This document shows, piece after piece, positions 35,612 to 44,435 of a DNA stretch of 64,000 bases. The stretch spans positions 24,443 to 88,442 of the forward strand of contig NZ_JALM01000038.1 in the NCBI RefSeq assembly GCF_000737195.2. The letters run 5' to 3'. The translations under genes were made by a program, and so were the position numbers. The stretch's first letter is position 1; the number at the start of each line of letters is the position of its first letter. The notes below the pieces were generated by a model. That model worked only from the letters and a program-made list of their open reading frames with translations, ran no database searches and had not been told where the DNA came from. Origin of the DNA: Sciscionella sediminilitoris (GTDB lineage: Bacteria; Actinomycetota; Actinomycetes; Mycobacteriales; Pseudonocardiaceae).

Positions 35612-37384
35612 TCACCCGGCGGCCGAACCGGCGAACTGGGCGGCGTGCAGGCGCGCGTAGGCCCCGCCCGCGGTGAGCAGTTCCGCGTGTCCGCCCTGCT
35701 CCACGATCCGGCCGTCCTCCAGCACCAGGATGGTGTCCGCATCGCGGATGGTGGACAGCCGGTGGGCGATCACGAAGCTCGTCCGCCCGCTCCGCAACCT
35801 GCTCATCGCGCGCTGCACGAGCATTTCGGTGCGCGTGTCCACCGAACTAGTCGCCTCGTCGAGGACCAGGATGGCCGGTTCGACCAGAAACGCCCTGGCG
35901 ATGGTGATCAGCTGCCGTTCCCCTGCGGAGAGCCCGTCCTCCTCGAGCACCGTGTCGTACCCGTCGGGCAGGGTGCGGATCAGGTGGTCGGCGTGCACCG
36001 CCCGGGCCGCGGCCACGACCTGCTCACGCGTGGCATCGGGACGGCCGTAGGCGATGTTGTCCGCGACGGTCCCGGCGAACAGCCAGGTGTCCTGCAGCAC
36101 CATCCCGATCCGGGAGCGCAGCGCCGCCCTGGTCATCGCCGCGATGTCCACCCCGTCCACCCGGATCGCACCGCCGTCGAGTTCGTAGAACCGCAGCAAC
36201 AGGTTCACCAGTGTGGTCTTGCCCGCCCCGGTCGGGCCGACGATCGCGATCGTCCGCCCGGGTTCCACGGTCAGTGAGAGGTCCTCGATCAGCGGCCGGT
36301 CCTCGGTGTAGCGGAACGAGATCCGGTCGAAGACAACCCGCCCGCGCACCGTGTCCGGATCGGCGGGCTCGGCTGCCTCGGGCGACTGTTCCGGCGCGTC
36401 GAGCAGCTCGTAGACCCGCCCGGCGGAAGCGATCGCGGACTGGACCTGTCCCGCGGTCGCGGCGATCGCCGTGATCGGCTGGTTGAACTGCATGACGTAC
36501 TGGATGAACGCCTGGATGTCCCCGATCGAGATCGCCCCGGAGGCGACCCGTAGCCCGCCGAGCACCGCCACCAGCACGTAGTTCACGTTCCCCAGGAAGG
36601 TCATCACCGGCGGGATGAGCCCGGAGACGAACTGCGCCCGGGTGCTCGAGATCCGCAGTTCCTCGTTGTACTCCGCGAATTCCGCTTCCGCCTCGGCGGA
36701 CCTGCCGAACGCGAGAACCAGTTCGTGGCCGCTGTAGTGCTCCTCGGCGTGCCCGGTCAGCTTTCCCGTCGCCGCCCACTGCCTGCCGAACTGCGGCTGG
36801 GCGCGAGCGCCGATGGCCTTGGCCGCCCACAGGGTCAGCGGCAGGGTGAGCACGACGAGCAGGGTGAGCAGCGGCGAGACGAACAGCATCATGACCAGCG
36901 AACCGAGGAAGGACAACACGGCGGCGAACAACCGCGAGGCCATGGCCTGGATCGTCTGCGCGAGGTTGTCGATGTCGTTGGTGGCCCGGGTCAGCACCTC
37001 GCCGCGTGAGCGCGAATCCAGGTAGCGCAAGGAAAGCCGCGCCAGCTTGTCCTCGGTGCGCGCACGCAGCCGGAAGGCCAGCCCCTGCACCACGGTGGCG
37101 ATCAGCCTGCCCTGCACGACCAGGCACAGCCATGCGCCGAGGGCGAGCAGCCCGACCAGCACGAGCAACCGGGCCAGCGCAGCGAAGTCCACACCCGGAC
37201 CACGCAGCCCGGCGAGCACCACATCCGTGGCCTTGCCGAGCAGCAGCGGGGTCACCATGGTCATGCCCGCCCCGCCGAGCGCCAGCAGGAGTATGCCGAG
37301 GGTGCGCAGGCGGTCCTCGCGGAATCCGGTCAGCAGCCGCCAGACCGTCGCGCGGAACGCGGGCTGCGTTTTGTCCTCGCTCAA
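35612..37384 (-). CDS. heterodimeric ABC exporter subunit B (catalytic Walker B half)
   Basis: This 590-residue half-transporter has six N-terminal membrane helices and a C-terminal ABC domain. Walker A is GPTGAGKTT and Walker B is ILVLDEATSSVD with an intact catalytic glutamate. The signature is altered to LSAGERQ instead of LSGGQ. It starts at a TTG that overlaps the stop of the partner gene (TTGA). With its partner it resembles the heterodimeric Rv1272c/Rv1273c-type exporters, which move lipids or drugs. Together the two subunits would form one consensus and one degenerate ATP site. Confidence 0.92.
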   Translation of the reverse strand: MSEDKTQPAFRATVWRLLTGFREDRLRTLGILLLALGGAGMTMVTPLLLGKATDVVLAGLRGPGVDFAALARLLVLVGLLALGAWLCLVVQGRLIATVVQGLAFRLRARTEDKLARLSLRYLDSRSRGEVLTRATNDIDNLAQTIQAMASRLFAAVLSFLGSLVMMLFVSPLLTLLVVLTLPLTLWAAKAIGARAQPQFGRQWAATGKLTGHAEEHYSGHELVLAFGRSAEAEAEFAEYNEELRISSTRAQFVSGLIPPVMTFLGNVNYVLVAVLGGLRVASGAISIGDIQAFIQYVMQFNQPITAIAATAGQVQSAIASAGRVYELLDAPEQSPEAAEPADPDTVRGRVVFDRISFRYTEDRPLIEDLSLTVEPGRTIAIVGPTGAGKTTLVNLLLRFYELDGGAIRVDGVDIAAMTRAALRSRIGMVLQDTWLFAGTVADNIAYGRPDATREQVVAAARAVHADHLIRTLPDGYDTVLEEDGLSAGERQLITIARAFLVEPAILVLDEATSSVDTRTEMLVQRAMSRLRSGRTSFVIAHRLSTIRDADTILVLEDGRIVEQGGHAELLTAGGAYARLHAAQFAGSAAG

Positions 37385-39132
37385 CGGATGACCTCCTCGG
37401 TACCGAGCTGGGAACGGACGATCTCGGTGTAGGTGGGGCTGGTCTCGAGCAGTTCCTCGTGTGTGCCCGCCGCCTCCACCGCACCCGCGTCCAGCACGAT
37501 GATCCGGTCCGCCGAGCGGATCGTGGAAACCCGCTGCGCCACGACGATCTGCGTCGCGTCCCCCAGCTCCTCGGCGAGCGCGGCGCGCACCGCGGCATCG
37601 GTCGCGCCGTCCAGTGCGGAGAACGCGTCGTCGAACAGGTAGATCCTCGGGTTCGCCACCAGGGCACGGGCGATGGCCAGCCGCTGGCGCTGACCGCCGG
37701 AGACGGTCGTGCCGCCCTGCCCGAGCACGGTGTCCAGCCCGTCCGGCATGGCGCGCACGAACTCGGCCGCCTGCGCGATCTCCAGCGCATGCCACAGCCG
37801 GTCCTCGCTCGCCCCGGGAGCACCGAACCGCAGATTCCGCGCCACCGTCCCGGAGAACAGGTACGCCCGCTGTGGCACCAGGCCGATCGCGGCGGCGATA
37901 CTCGCCCGGTCCAGGGCGCGCACATCCACTCCGTCCAGCAGCACCTCGCCCTCGTCGAGTTCGAGCAGCCGGGCGATCAGATTCACCAGCGTGGTCTTGC
38001 CCGACCCTGTCGAGCCGACCACCGCGGTGACCTCACCCGGTTCGGCGCGCAGATCCACCCCGCGCAACACCGGCTCCTCGGCGCCCGGATACCCGAACCG
38101 CGCCCCGCGTACCCGCACCCGCCCTGTCCCGGAAAGCACCGCGGGTGTCTCGGGTTCCCCGATGGCGGGCACGGTGTCGAGCACCGCGCGGATCCGGCTC
38201 GCGCTCACCCGCGCCCGCGGCGCGAACATGAACACGCTCATCGCCGCCAGGACCGCGCCGAGGATCTGCGCCAGGTAGTTGAGGAACGCGATCAGTGATC
38301 CGACCTGCAGTCCGCCCGCCGCGACCCGCGGACCGCCGATGGCCAGCACCGCGACCGAGGCAAGGGTGGCGATCAGCGTGGCGCTCGCCCCGAAGTAGGC
38401 CTGGTAGCGCCCGAGGCGGACAGCGACCCCGCGCAGGTCCGCGCTGACCCGCCCGAACCGCTCCCGCTCGTGGTCCTCCCGCACGAAGGCCCGGATCACC
38501 CGGATCCCCATGATCTGCTCGCGCAGCACCCCGTTCACGGTGTCGATGCGCCCCTGCATCGCCCTGGCCGGTCCGATCATCCGGTTGATGATCAGCCCGA
38601 TCACCCCGATCGCGACCGGGATCGCCACCAGCAGCACCACCGAGAGCGGCACATCCTGGCCGAGCGCGAGCACCAGCCCGCCGATCGCCATGAACGGCGC
38701 GGTGACCGCGAGGGTGAGCAGGATGAACGCCAGCAGCTGCACCTGCTGCACATCGTTGGTGGTTCTGGTCAGCAGCGAGGGCGCACCGAACTCGTGCACC
38801 TCGCGCACCGAGAACCGCTGGACCCGCGCGAAAAGCGCCGCGCGCAGGTCCGCACCGATCCGCATGGCCACCCGCGCGCCGAGGTAGACGGCGGCCGCGG
38901 TGGCGGCCACCTGGACCAGGGTCGCCGCGAGCATGAGCCCGCCATGGCCGAGCAGATAGCCGGTGTCCCCGCGCAGGATCCCGTTGTCGACCAGACCCGC
39001 GGTGAGCGTCGGCAGATAGAGCATGGCGAGCGCCTGCACGAGCTGGCAGCCGACCAGCATCGCGACTTCCCTGGTGTACGGGCGCATTCCGTTACGCAGC
39101 AAGGGATACAGCGCCGCTGGGGAACCGTTCAT
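37381..39132 (-). CDS. heterodimeric ABC exporter subunit A (non-catalytic Walker B half)
   Basis: A 583-residue half-transporter with six transmembrane helices, then an ABC domain with Walker A GSTGSGKTT and signature VSGGQRQ. Walker B is YLFDDAFSALD: the catalytic glutamate is an aspartate, so the site made with its own Walker B is likely inactive, as in other heterodimeric exporters. It is first in the operon and overlaps the second subunit gene by 4 bp. The start lies 78 bp from the divergent TetR gene, which probably controls both. Substrate unknown. Confidence 0.92.
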   Translation of the reverse strand: MNGSPAALYPLLRNGMRPYTREVAMLVGCQLVQALAMLYLPTLTAGLVDNGILRGDTGYLLGHGGLMLAATLVQVAATAAAVYLGARVAMRIGADLRAALFARVQRFSVREVHEFGAPSLLTRTTNDVQQVQLLAFILLTLAVTAPFMAIGGLVLALGQDVPLSVVLLVAIPVAIGVIGLIINRMIGPARAMQGRIDTVNGVLREQIMGIRVIRAFVREDHERERFGRVSADLRGVAVRLGRYQAYFGASATLIATLASVAVLAIGGPRVAAGGLQVGSLIAFLNYLAQILGAVLAAMSVFMFAPRARVSASRIRAVLDTVPAIGEPETPAVLSGTGRVRVRGARFGYPGAEEPVLRGVDLRAEPGEVTAVVGSTGSGKTTLVNLIARLLELDEGEVLLDGVDVRALDRASIAAAIGLVPQRAYLFSGTVARNLRFGAPGASEDRLWHALEIAQAAEFVRAMPDGLDTVLGQGGTTVSGGQRQRLAIARALVANPRIYLFDDAFSALDGATDAAVRAALAEELGDATQIVVAQRVSTIRSADRIIVLDAGAVEAAGTHEELLETSPTYTEIVRSQLGTEEVIR

Positions 39133-39155
39133 GCGAAGAGCCTAACACAAACCTT

Positions 39156-39188
39156 CACCAGGTGTAAATTTATTCGGAGAGTATAAAT
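39156..39188. promoter_or_regulatory. operator region between ABC exporter and TetR
   Basis: Two inverted repeats occupy the shared 78-bp region: CACCAGGTG at 39156-39164 and ATTTAT/ATAAAT at 39168-39173 and 39183-39188. The second contains a TATAAAT that could serve as the -10 of the tetR gene. Confidence 0.55.
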
Positions 39189-39210
39189 CTCCCTGGGGTA
39201 GAGTCATGCC

Positions 39211-39912
39211 ATGGACGGTAAGCCGGGACTGCGCCAGCGCAAGAAGGACGCGACACGAAGCCGCCTGATCCTCACCGCTCTCGAGCTGTTCGAGGAGCAC
39301 GGCTTCGACAACGTCTCGGTGGCCGAGATCGCCGAAGCGGCCGAGGTGTCGAAGAAGACGGTGTTCAACTACTTCGGGATCAAGGAGGATCTGATCCTCG
39401 GCGCGGGCGAGCACCATCAGCGCGAACCGGCCGCGGTCGTGCGGGAGCGCCCAAGCGAGGTCAGCGTGCACGCCGCGATGCGGGACTATCTGCGCACCGC
39501 ACTCGACGAGCGTCAGCCGTTCACCGGGCTCAACGACAATCCGGTCGTACTGCGGATCCAGCAGCTGGTCCGGAACACCCCACAGCTGGCCGTGCGCTAC
39601 TACGCGCAGCAGATGGAAACCCGGCGGTTGCTCGCCGAGGCGCTCATGGAGGAAGGCAGCTCACGGTTCTCGGCTTTCCTGGTCGCCGCCCAGATCCTGA
39701 GCGCCCAGGAGGTGGTGGTCGGCGAGAACGTCCGGCGCATCACCGAGGGCGAGACCCCGGACGAGGTCTATCCGGACGCGGTGCGCGCCGCCGAACACGC
39801 GTTCCACCTTCTGGAGAACGGGCTCGGCGGCTTCGACCGCGAACTCAGGCACGCCGCGCCAGGGTCACCGCGAACCGCTGCTCCCGATCCGTCCAATACC
39901 GGACCGGAGTGA
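39211..39912 (+). CDS. TetR/AcrR repressor, probable regulator of the ABC exporter
   Basis: A 233-residue TetR protein. The helix-turn-helix lies at residues about 20-65 (NVSVAEIAEAAEVSKKTVFNYFGIKEDL); the NYFGIKEDL ending is the form common in exporter-linked TetRs. It is divergent from the ABC exporter operon, with two dyads in the gap, so autoregulation and exporter repression by a transported compound are the likely roles. Its last 23 codons overlap the end of egtD on the other strand by 68 bp and read as a low-complexity tail (AAPGSPRTAAPDPSNTG). Confidence 0.9.
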   Translation: MDGKPGLRQRKKDATRSRLILTALELFEEHGFDNVSVAEIAEAAEVSKKTVFNYFGIKEDLILGAGEHHQREPAAVVRERPSEVSVHAAMRDYLRTALDERQPFTGLNDNPVVLRIQQLVRNTPQLAVRYYAQQMETRRLLAEALMEEGSSRFSAFLVAAQILSAQEVVVGENVRRITEGETPDEVYPDAVRAAEHAFHLLENGLGGFDRELRHAAPGSPRTAAPDPSNTGPE

Positions 39913-40810
39913 ATCCGGCCGCGCCGAGCTCCGCCTCGATCCCGGCCCGCCGGAACTTCGCCGAGACCTCGGTGCGCAGTTCCTCGCCCTCGGCGAACTC
40001 CACGTCGAGGCCGAGCCCGGCGATCCGCACCCGCATCGGGCGCCGTGCGCGCAGCCGCATCTCGATCCACTCCCGATCCGGGTCCCACACCGCGTGATGC
40101 TCGAAGGATTCCGGCTCGAAGTCCGCACCGAGTTCGCGGTTCACCACCCGCAGCACATTGCGGTTGAACTCGGCGGTCACCCCGGCGGCATCGGCATAGG
40201 CGGGCACCAGCACGGCCGGGTCCTTGACCAGATCGGTCCCGAGTAGCAGCCACTCCCCCGGTTCGAGCACGGAGCGCAGCCCGGCGAGGAATTCCGCGCG
40301 TGCGGGCGGTTCCAGGTTGCCGATGGTGCCGCCGAGGAACACCAGCATCCGCGGGGCGGCGCCGGGCAGCCCGCCGAGGTCGGTGGCGAAGTCCCCGACC
40401 ACCCCGTGCACGCCGAGACCGGGATAGTCGATCGCGATCTTCTCCGCGGCCTCGCGCAGCGCGGATTCGGAGACATCCAGCGGCACGAATTCGCGCAGGC
40501 TGCCGTGTTCGCCGAGCGCGTCGAGCAGCAGCCTGGTCTTCTCGCTCGATCCGGAACCGAGCTCGACCAGGGTGCGCGCCCCGGTCAGTCCGGCGAGCTC
40601 GGCGGCACGCGTGCGCAGGATCTCGGCCTCGGCCCGGGTCGGGTAGTACTCGGCCAGTTCGGTGATCCGCTCGAACAGCCTGCTGCCCTCGGCGTCGTAG
40701 AACCATTTGGGCGGCAGGGTTTTCGGCCGCGCGGACAGTCCGGCGCGCACATCGGCGGCGAGGGCGCGGTCGAAGTGGTCGGCGGGGAGCCGGTTCTCGA
40801 TCTCGGTCAT
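39845..40810 (-). CDS. egtD: L-histidine N-alpha-methyltransferase EgtD (ergothioneine)
   Basis: The 321-residue enzyme methylates histidine three times with S-adenosylmethionine to make hercynine, the first committed ergothioneine step. It has the family start PKTLPPKWFYDAEGSRLFERI, the SAM loop LVELGSGSSEKTRLLLDAL and FLGGTIGN. Length is identical to the mycobacterial enzyme. It begins at an ATG that overlaps the egtB stop (ATGA). In mycobacteria egtC sits between egtB and egtD; here it is missing. The 3' end overlaps the TetR gene on the other strand. Confidence 0.95.
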   Translation of the reverse strand: MTEIENRLPADHFDRALAADVRAGLSARPKTLPPKWFYDAEGSRLFERITELAEYYPTRAEAEILRTRAAELAGLTGARTLVELGSGSSEKTRLLLDALGEHGSLREFVPLDVSESALREAAEKIAIDYPGLGVHGVVGDFATDLGGLPGAAPRMLVFLGGTIGNLEPPARAEFLAGLRSVLEPGEWLLLGTDLVKDPAVLVPAYADAAGVTAEFNRNVLRVVNRELGADFEPESFEHHAVWDPDREWIEMRLRARRPMRVRIAGLGLDVEFAEGEELRTEVSAKFRRAGIEAELGAAGFTPVRYWTDREQRFAVTLARRA

Positions 40811-42102
40811 GCCACGCTCCTCGCGAGCCGGAATCCGGAGAAGATCTGCCTGCGGATCGGGTGATCCCAGTTGCGGAAGGTGGATCGCATCGCGGCCACA
40901 TCGGTGCCGAAGGAGCCGCCGCGCAGCATCTTGTAGTCCCCGCCGAAGAACGGGGCGGAGTACTCCTTGTAGGGCATGACTCGGAATTCCGGATAGGGCG
41001 CGAAATCGCTGTCGCACCACTCCCAGACGTCCCCGATCAGCTGCGCGACCCCATAGTGCGATTCGCCGTCCGGGTAGGCGCCGATCCCGGCCGGGGAAAG
41101 GTGGCGCTGGCCGAGGTTGGCGTGCTCGGTGCCCGGTTCCGCGTCCCCCCACGGGAACCGGGTGCTGCGCCCGGAACGCGGATCCCACCGGGCCGCCTTC
41201 TCCCATTCGGCCTCGGTCGGCAGCCGCTTGCCCGCCCACCGCGCGTAGGCCTGCGCCTCGAAGAAACACACGTGCACCACGGGTTCCTCCGCCGGGACCG
41301 GTTCGACCTCGCCGAACCGCCTGCGCAGCCAAGTGCCGGAATCGCGGAACCAGAACGCGGGCGCGGTCAGGTCCTCCGCGCACCGGTGCGCCCAGCCACG
41401 TTCGCTCCACCACCGCGGATCCCGGTATCCGCCGTCCTCGACGAACCGCCGGTATTCCCCGCAGGTGACCGGAAACCGGTCGATCGCGAAGGTGTCCACC
41501 CACACCCGGTGCGCGGGCCGTTCGTTGTCCAGCGACCACGGATCCACCGAGGTCCCCATCTCGAACGGGCCCGCTTCGACAAGCACCTCGCCCGGGGTAG
41601 CCGAACCCCGCGGCGCGGGTTCGGCGCGCAGCACCGGTCCACCGGAGCGCAGCTGGTGGGTTGCGAGCATGGTCTCGTCGTGCTGCTGTTCGTGCTGGAT
41701 GATCATGCCGAAGGCGAACCCGCCGCTGTGCAGATCGCTGCCCTCGAACGGCACGTGCTCGAGCACATCCAGCACCTTCGCCCGCACCTCGCGGACGTAG
41801 CCGCGCGCCTCGTCCGGGCCGAGCAGCGGAAGGCTCGGCCGTGCGGCGCGGGGATGTTCGAAGGCGTTGTAGAGCTCGTCGATATCCGCACGCACGGGTT
41901 CCCGGCCGCCGACATCGCGCAGCAGCCACAGCTCCTCCTGGTTTCCGATGTGCGCGAGGTCCCAGACCAGCGGCGACATCAGCGTGGAGTGCTGCGTGGT
42001 GAGCTCGGCGTCCTCGATGTCGGTGAGTACGGTGCTGCGCTCGCGGGCGCGGCGCAGCCGGGTGGCGATGTCTTCCCGGAACTGTTCGGTGCTCAGGTTC
42101 AT
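40807..42102 (-). CDS. egtB: hercynine oxygenase EgtB (ergothioneine)
   Basis: A 431-residue non-haem iron enzyme that joins gamma-glutamylcysteine to hercynine, with oxygen, to make the sulfoxide. The N-terminal DinB-like domain carries SPLVWDLAHIGNQEELWLL and the second iron-ligand segment IIQHEQQHDETML. The C-terminal formylglycine-generating-enzyme-like domain has PVTCGEYRRFVEDGG, GKRLPTEAEWEKAARW and RGGSFGTD. It follows egtA after 38 bp and overlaps egtD by 4 bp. The neighbouring EgtA supplies the gamma-glutamylcysteine. Confidence 0.95.
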   Translation of the reverse strand: MNLSTEQFREDIATRLRRARERSTVLTDIEDAELTTQHSTLMSPLVWDLAHIGNQEELWLLRDVGGREPVRADIDELYNAFEHPRAARPSLPLLGPDEARGYVREVRAKVLDVLEHVPFEGSDLHSGGFAFGMIIQHEQQHDETMLATHQLRSGGPVLRAEPAPRGSATPGEVLVEAGPFEMGTSVDPWSLDNERPAHRVWVDTFAIDRFPVTCGEYRRFVEDGGYRDPRWWSERGWAHRCAEDLTAPAFWFRDSGTWLRRRFGEVEPVPAEEPVVHVCFFEAQAYARWAGKRLPTEAEWEKAARWDPRSGRSTRFPWGDAEPGTEHANLGQRHLSPAGIGAYPDGESHYGVAQLIGDVWEWCDSDFAPYPEFRVMPYKEYSAPFFGGDYKMLRGGSFGTDVAAMRSTFRNWDHPIRRQIFSGFRLARSVA

Positions 42103-42140
42103 GGCTTACCCTGCCTCGGTTCTGGTTCGGATACTCGGTC

Positions 42141-43340
42141 TCAGCCGGCCACGAAGGTGTTCAGCCGCTGCCGCAGCTGCTCGATCACTTGTGCCGCAAC
42201 GTTTTCCTCGATATCGGTGTGCTCGATCGCTTCGGCGCCGATGGCGACCAGCCCGGCGGCGGCCTCGGCGATCACCGGATCGGCGAGCCCGCTGCGCGCC
42301 CCGTCCAGCCACATCCCCGCCGCGGGCCGGGCCGCCTCGAGCGCCCGCTCGGTGTAGGTGTCCGTGCCGAGTAGCGCGATCAGCAGCAGGGCTGGGGCGA
42401 GCCAGCCGCTGCCCGCCTGGGCGTCGATATAGCGCAGTTCCAGATATCCGTGCGGGCGCACCGGCGGGAACATCGTGCTGAGGTGATAGTCGAGATCATC
42501 GGTGGTCGGCAGCGGTTCGAGCGCCCCGTCGATCCAGGCGGCGAAACTGAGCGGGCGCGGCGGGATCCACCGGTCACCGAGCGAGCGCACGCACATCACC
42601 GGGGCTTCCAGGACCCGGTGCGCCCAGGCCATCGCGGGATCCGCGCCCACTTCGGCGGGACGCATCCGCACCGGATCGCTGCCGAACACCACCAGCTGGC
42701 GCCCGGACACCGCATCGGCCCCCGGGGCGGTGTTGCCGAACAGCGCGCACAGCGCCGGGCCCATCGCGTGCGCGCACTCCCAGCGCCGTTCCACCCGGTC
42801 CCGTTCCCCCATGTCCACGCAGACCTGCACGCCCGCCGTGGAACACATCATCCGTTTTCCGTCGCCGCCGAACGGCTCGAAGGCCGCTTCCATCGCCGCA
42901 TAGCGCGGGGTGCGCAGCAGCCTGCGCGCCGGGCGGTAGGGGTCGAGGCCGTATTCGCCGAGCACCAGCCCGGCGTCGGTACATCGGCGGCCGAGTTCCG
43001 CGAAATCCGCGGAGAGCGCGGCGAACAGCGCGGTCACCGAGTCCTCGGCCGGCGAGGAGAGCTCGACCTGCCCGCCCGGTTCCACGGTGACCTGACATCC
43101 CGAGGGCAGGGGCCGCGCCGGGCCGCCCGGCGACAGGGTGGCCGGGGCGGATTCGCCGAGCGCGGCGCGCAGCCTCGCGGGATCGAGTGCCGCGGCCGGA
43201 TCCTCCGCGTGGTGCACCGTCCATTCCAGTTCGAGGCCGTACCTTCGCGGCGGCCCGTGTTTGAAACAGATCGAGGCCACGTATGCTTCGGCCTCGGCGC
43301 GGGTGCGCAGAGCTCTCGGTCGCGTGTCCGGACTGATCAT
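42141..43340 (-). CDS. egtA: glutamate-cysteine ligase EgtA (ergothioneine)
   Basis: The 399-residue ligase makes gamma-glutamylcysteine from glutamate and cysteine with ATP. Conserved segments are PRRYGLELEWTVH near the start, EPGGQVELSSP, RMMCSTAGVQVCVDMG and a C-terminal LELRYIDAQ. It is the first gene of the egtA-egtB-egtD operon, and the ATG at 43340 gives a family-typical start. The intergenic region upstream, shared with acnR, contains a 12-bp palindrome. Being the divergent partner of acnR, it may share control DNA with that gene, though this is inference. Confidence 0.93.
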   Translation of the reverse strand: MISPDTRPRALRTRAEAEAYVASICFKHGPPRRYGLELEWTVHHAEDPAAALDPARLRAALGESAPATLSPGGPARPLPSGCQVTVEPGGQVELSSPAEDSVTALFAALSADFAELGRRCTDAGLVLGEYGLDPYRPARRLLRTPRYAAMEAAFEPFGGDGKRMMCSTAGVQVCVDMGERDRVERRWECAHAMGPALCALFGNTAPGADAVSGRQLVVFGSDPVRMRPAEVGADPAMAWAHRVLEAPVMCVRSLGDRWIPPRPLSFAAWIDGALEPLPTTDDLDYHLSTMFPPVRPHGYLELRYIDAQAGSGWLAPALLLIALLGTDTYTERALEAARPAAGMWLDGARSGLADPVIAEAAAGLVAIGAEAIEHTDIEENVAAQVIEQLRQRLNTFVAG

Positions 43341-43444
43341 GGTGCCCCTCCTCGGCGGGATCCGGCCCTCACTACGGAAGCTACCGAGGGGGTCCGACAA
43401 TTCCATGGGCCAAGCGCACCAACCCGGGGACAGAACTTGCCGAG

Positions 43445-43456
43445 CCGTACGTACGG
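43445..43456. promoter_or_regulatory. perfect 12-bp palindrome between egtA and acnR
   Basis: CCGTACGTACGG is a perfect palindrome, 38 bp before the acnR start and 105 bp before egtA. It shares the GTAC core with the AcnR operator but lacks the CAG/CTG ends, so AcnR autoregulation is only a possibility. Confidence 0.4.
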
Positions 43457-43493
43457 TTTGCGAACCTGCGGGCGATCCTGGGACGATGGTCCG

Positions 43494-44066
43494 GTGCCAC
43501 GGGTAAGCCAGGATCACCTCGCCGCGCGCAGGCGGCAAATCCTCGATGGCGCGCGCGGTTGTTTCGCGCGGTTCGGCTACGAGGGCGCCACGGTGCGCAG
43601 GCTCGAGGAGGCGACCGGCCTGTCCCGGGGCGCGATCTTCCATCACTTCAAGGACAAGGAATCGCTGTTCCTCGCCCTCGCCGAGCAGGACGCCGCCCGC
43701 ATGGCCGATGTGGTCGCCGACCAGGGCCTCGTGCAGGTGATGCACGATCTGCTCTCCGCGCAGAGCGACACCCCGGCCGACTGGCTCGGCACCCGGCTCG
43801 AGGTGTCCAGGCGGTTGCGCACCGATCCGGAGTTCCGGGAACGGTGGGCACAGCGTTCGCAGCCGCTCACCGAGGCCACCCGGATGCGCCTGCGCCGCCA
43901 GCGCGACGCGGGCAAGCTGCGCGACGACATCGACGTGGACGTGCTGACCTCGTACCTGGAACTGGTGCTCGAGGGGCTGGTCTCGCACCTGGCCATGGGT
44001 CTGCCCGCGGAACATCTCGGGCCGGTACTCGATCTTGTCGAGCAGAGTGTGCGCCGGCACCGCTAA
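43494..44066 (+). CDS. acnR: AcnR, TetR-family repressor of aconitase
   Basis: A 190-residue TetR protein that closely follows the known AcnR pattern (M. tuberculosis Rv1474c, C. glutamicum AcnR): DHLAARRRQILDGARGCF, YEGATVRRLEEATGLSRGAIFHHFKDK and the closing VLDLVEQSVRR. C. glutamicum AcnR represses acn through citrate- and iron-responsive binding. In those species acnR directly follows acn; here the gene is 13 kb away from acnA in the window, while its operator is kept upstream of acnA. The GTG start has no clear Shine-Dalgarno sequence. Confidence 0.87.
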   Translation: MPRVSQDHLAARRRQILDGARGCFARFGYEGATVRRLEEATGLSRGAIFHHFKDKESLFLALAEQDAARMADVVADQGLVQVMHDLLSAQSDTPADWLGTRLEVSRRLRTDPEFRERWAQRSQPLTEATRMRLRRQRDAGKLRDDIDVDVLTSYLELVLEGLVSHLAMGLPAEHLGPVLDLVEQSVRRHR

Positions 44067-44069
44067 GCT
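44064..44069 (+). promoter_or_regulatory. -10 element of a probable leaderless promoter
   Basis: TAAGCT starts inside the acnR stop codon and lies 6 nt before the GTG of the zinc-ribbon gene. The spacing and the lack of a Shine-Dalgarno sequence suggest leaderless initiation, perhaps besides readthrough from acnR. Confidence 0.45.
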
Positions 44070-44075
44070 GGTGCA

Positions 44076-44423
44076 GTGATTTGTCCGAAATGTCAGAACG
44101 TAATGCGCACGCTCGACAAGAGCGGCGTGCACATCGAGCAGTGCGACGGCTGCCACGGGATCTTCCTCGACCGCGGTGAGCTCGAGCAGATCGCCAGCGC
44201 CGAGCGCTCCTTCTACGCGAGCCCGCCGCCGTACCAGCCACCGCACGCCGCGCCCGGGATGCCGCCGCACGCCCAGCACGGTTACCGCGACTCGCCCCAG
44301 CCCTACCGGGGCGGCTACCGGGATTCGCCGCGGCCCTATCACGGTGGATACCGCGATTCCCCGCGTCCGTACGGTCACCACGGGCGACGCAAGCGCGGCT
44401 TCCTCGAGCAGCTGTTCGACTGA
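44076..44423 (+). CDS. TFIIB-type zinc-ribbon protein with tyrosine-rich repeats
   Basis: The 115-residue protein starts MICPKCQNVM and has a second pair CDGCHGIFLDRGELEQI, so one Cys4 zinc ribbon of the zf-TFIIB type lies at residues 3-26. From about residue 67 a GYRDSP(Q/R)PYxGG unit repeats three times, followed by a basic patch GHHGRRKRG and the short tail FLEQLF, a common C-terminus of this family. The function of the family is not known; nucleic-acid binding is plausible. It lies 10 bp after acnR and 12 bp before another zinc-ribbon gene. Confidence 0.8.
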   Translation: MICPKCQNVMRTLDKSGVHIEQCDGCHGIFLDRGELEQIASAERSFYASPPPYQPPHAAPGMPPHAQHGYRDSPQPYRGGYRDSPRPYHGGYRDSPRPYGHHGRRKRGFLEQLFD

Positions 44424-44435
44424 GGGCTGCCCTCG

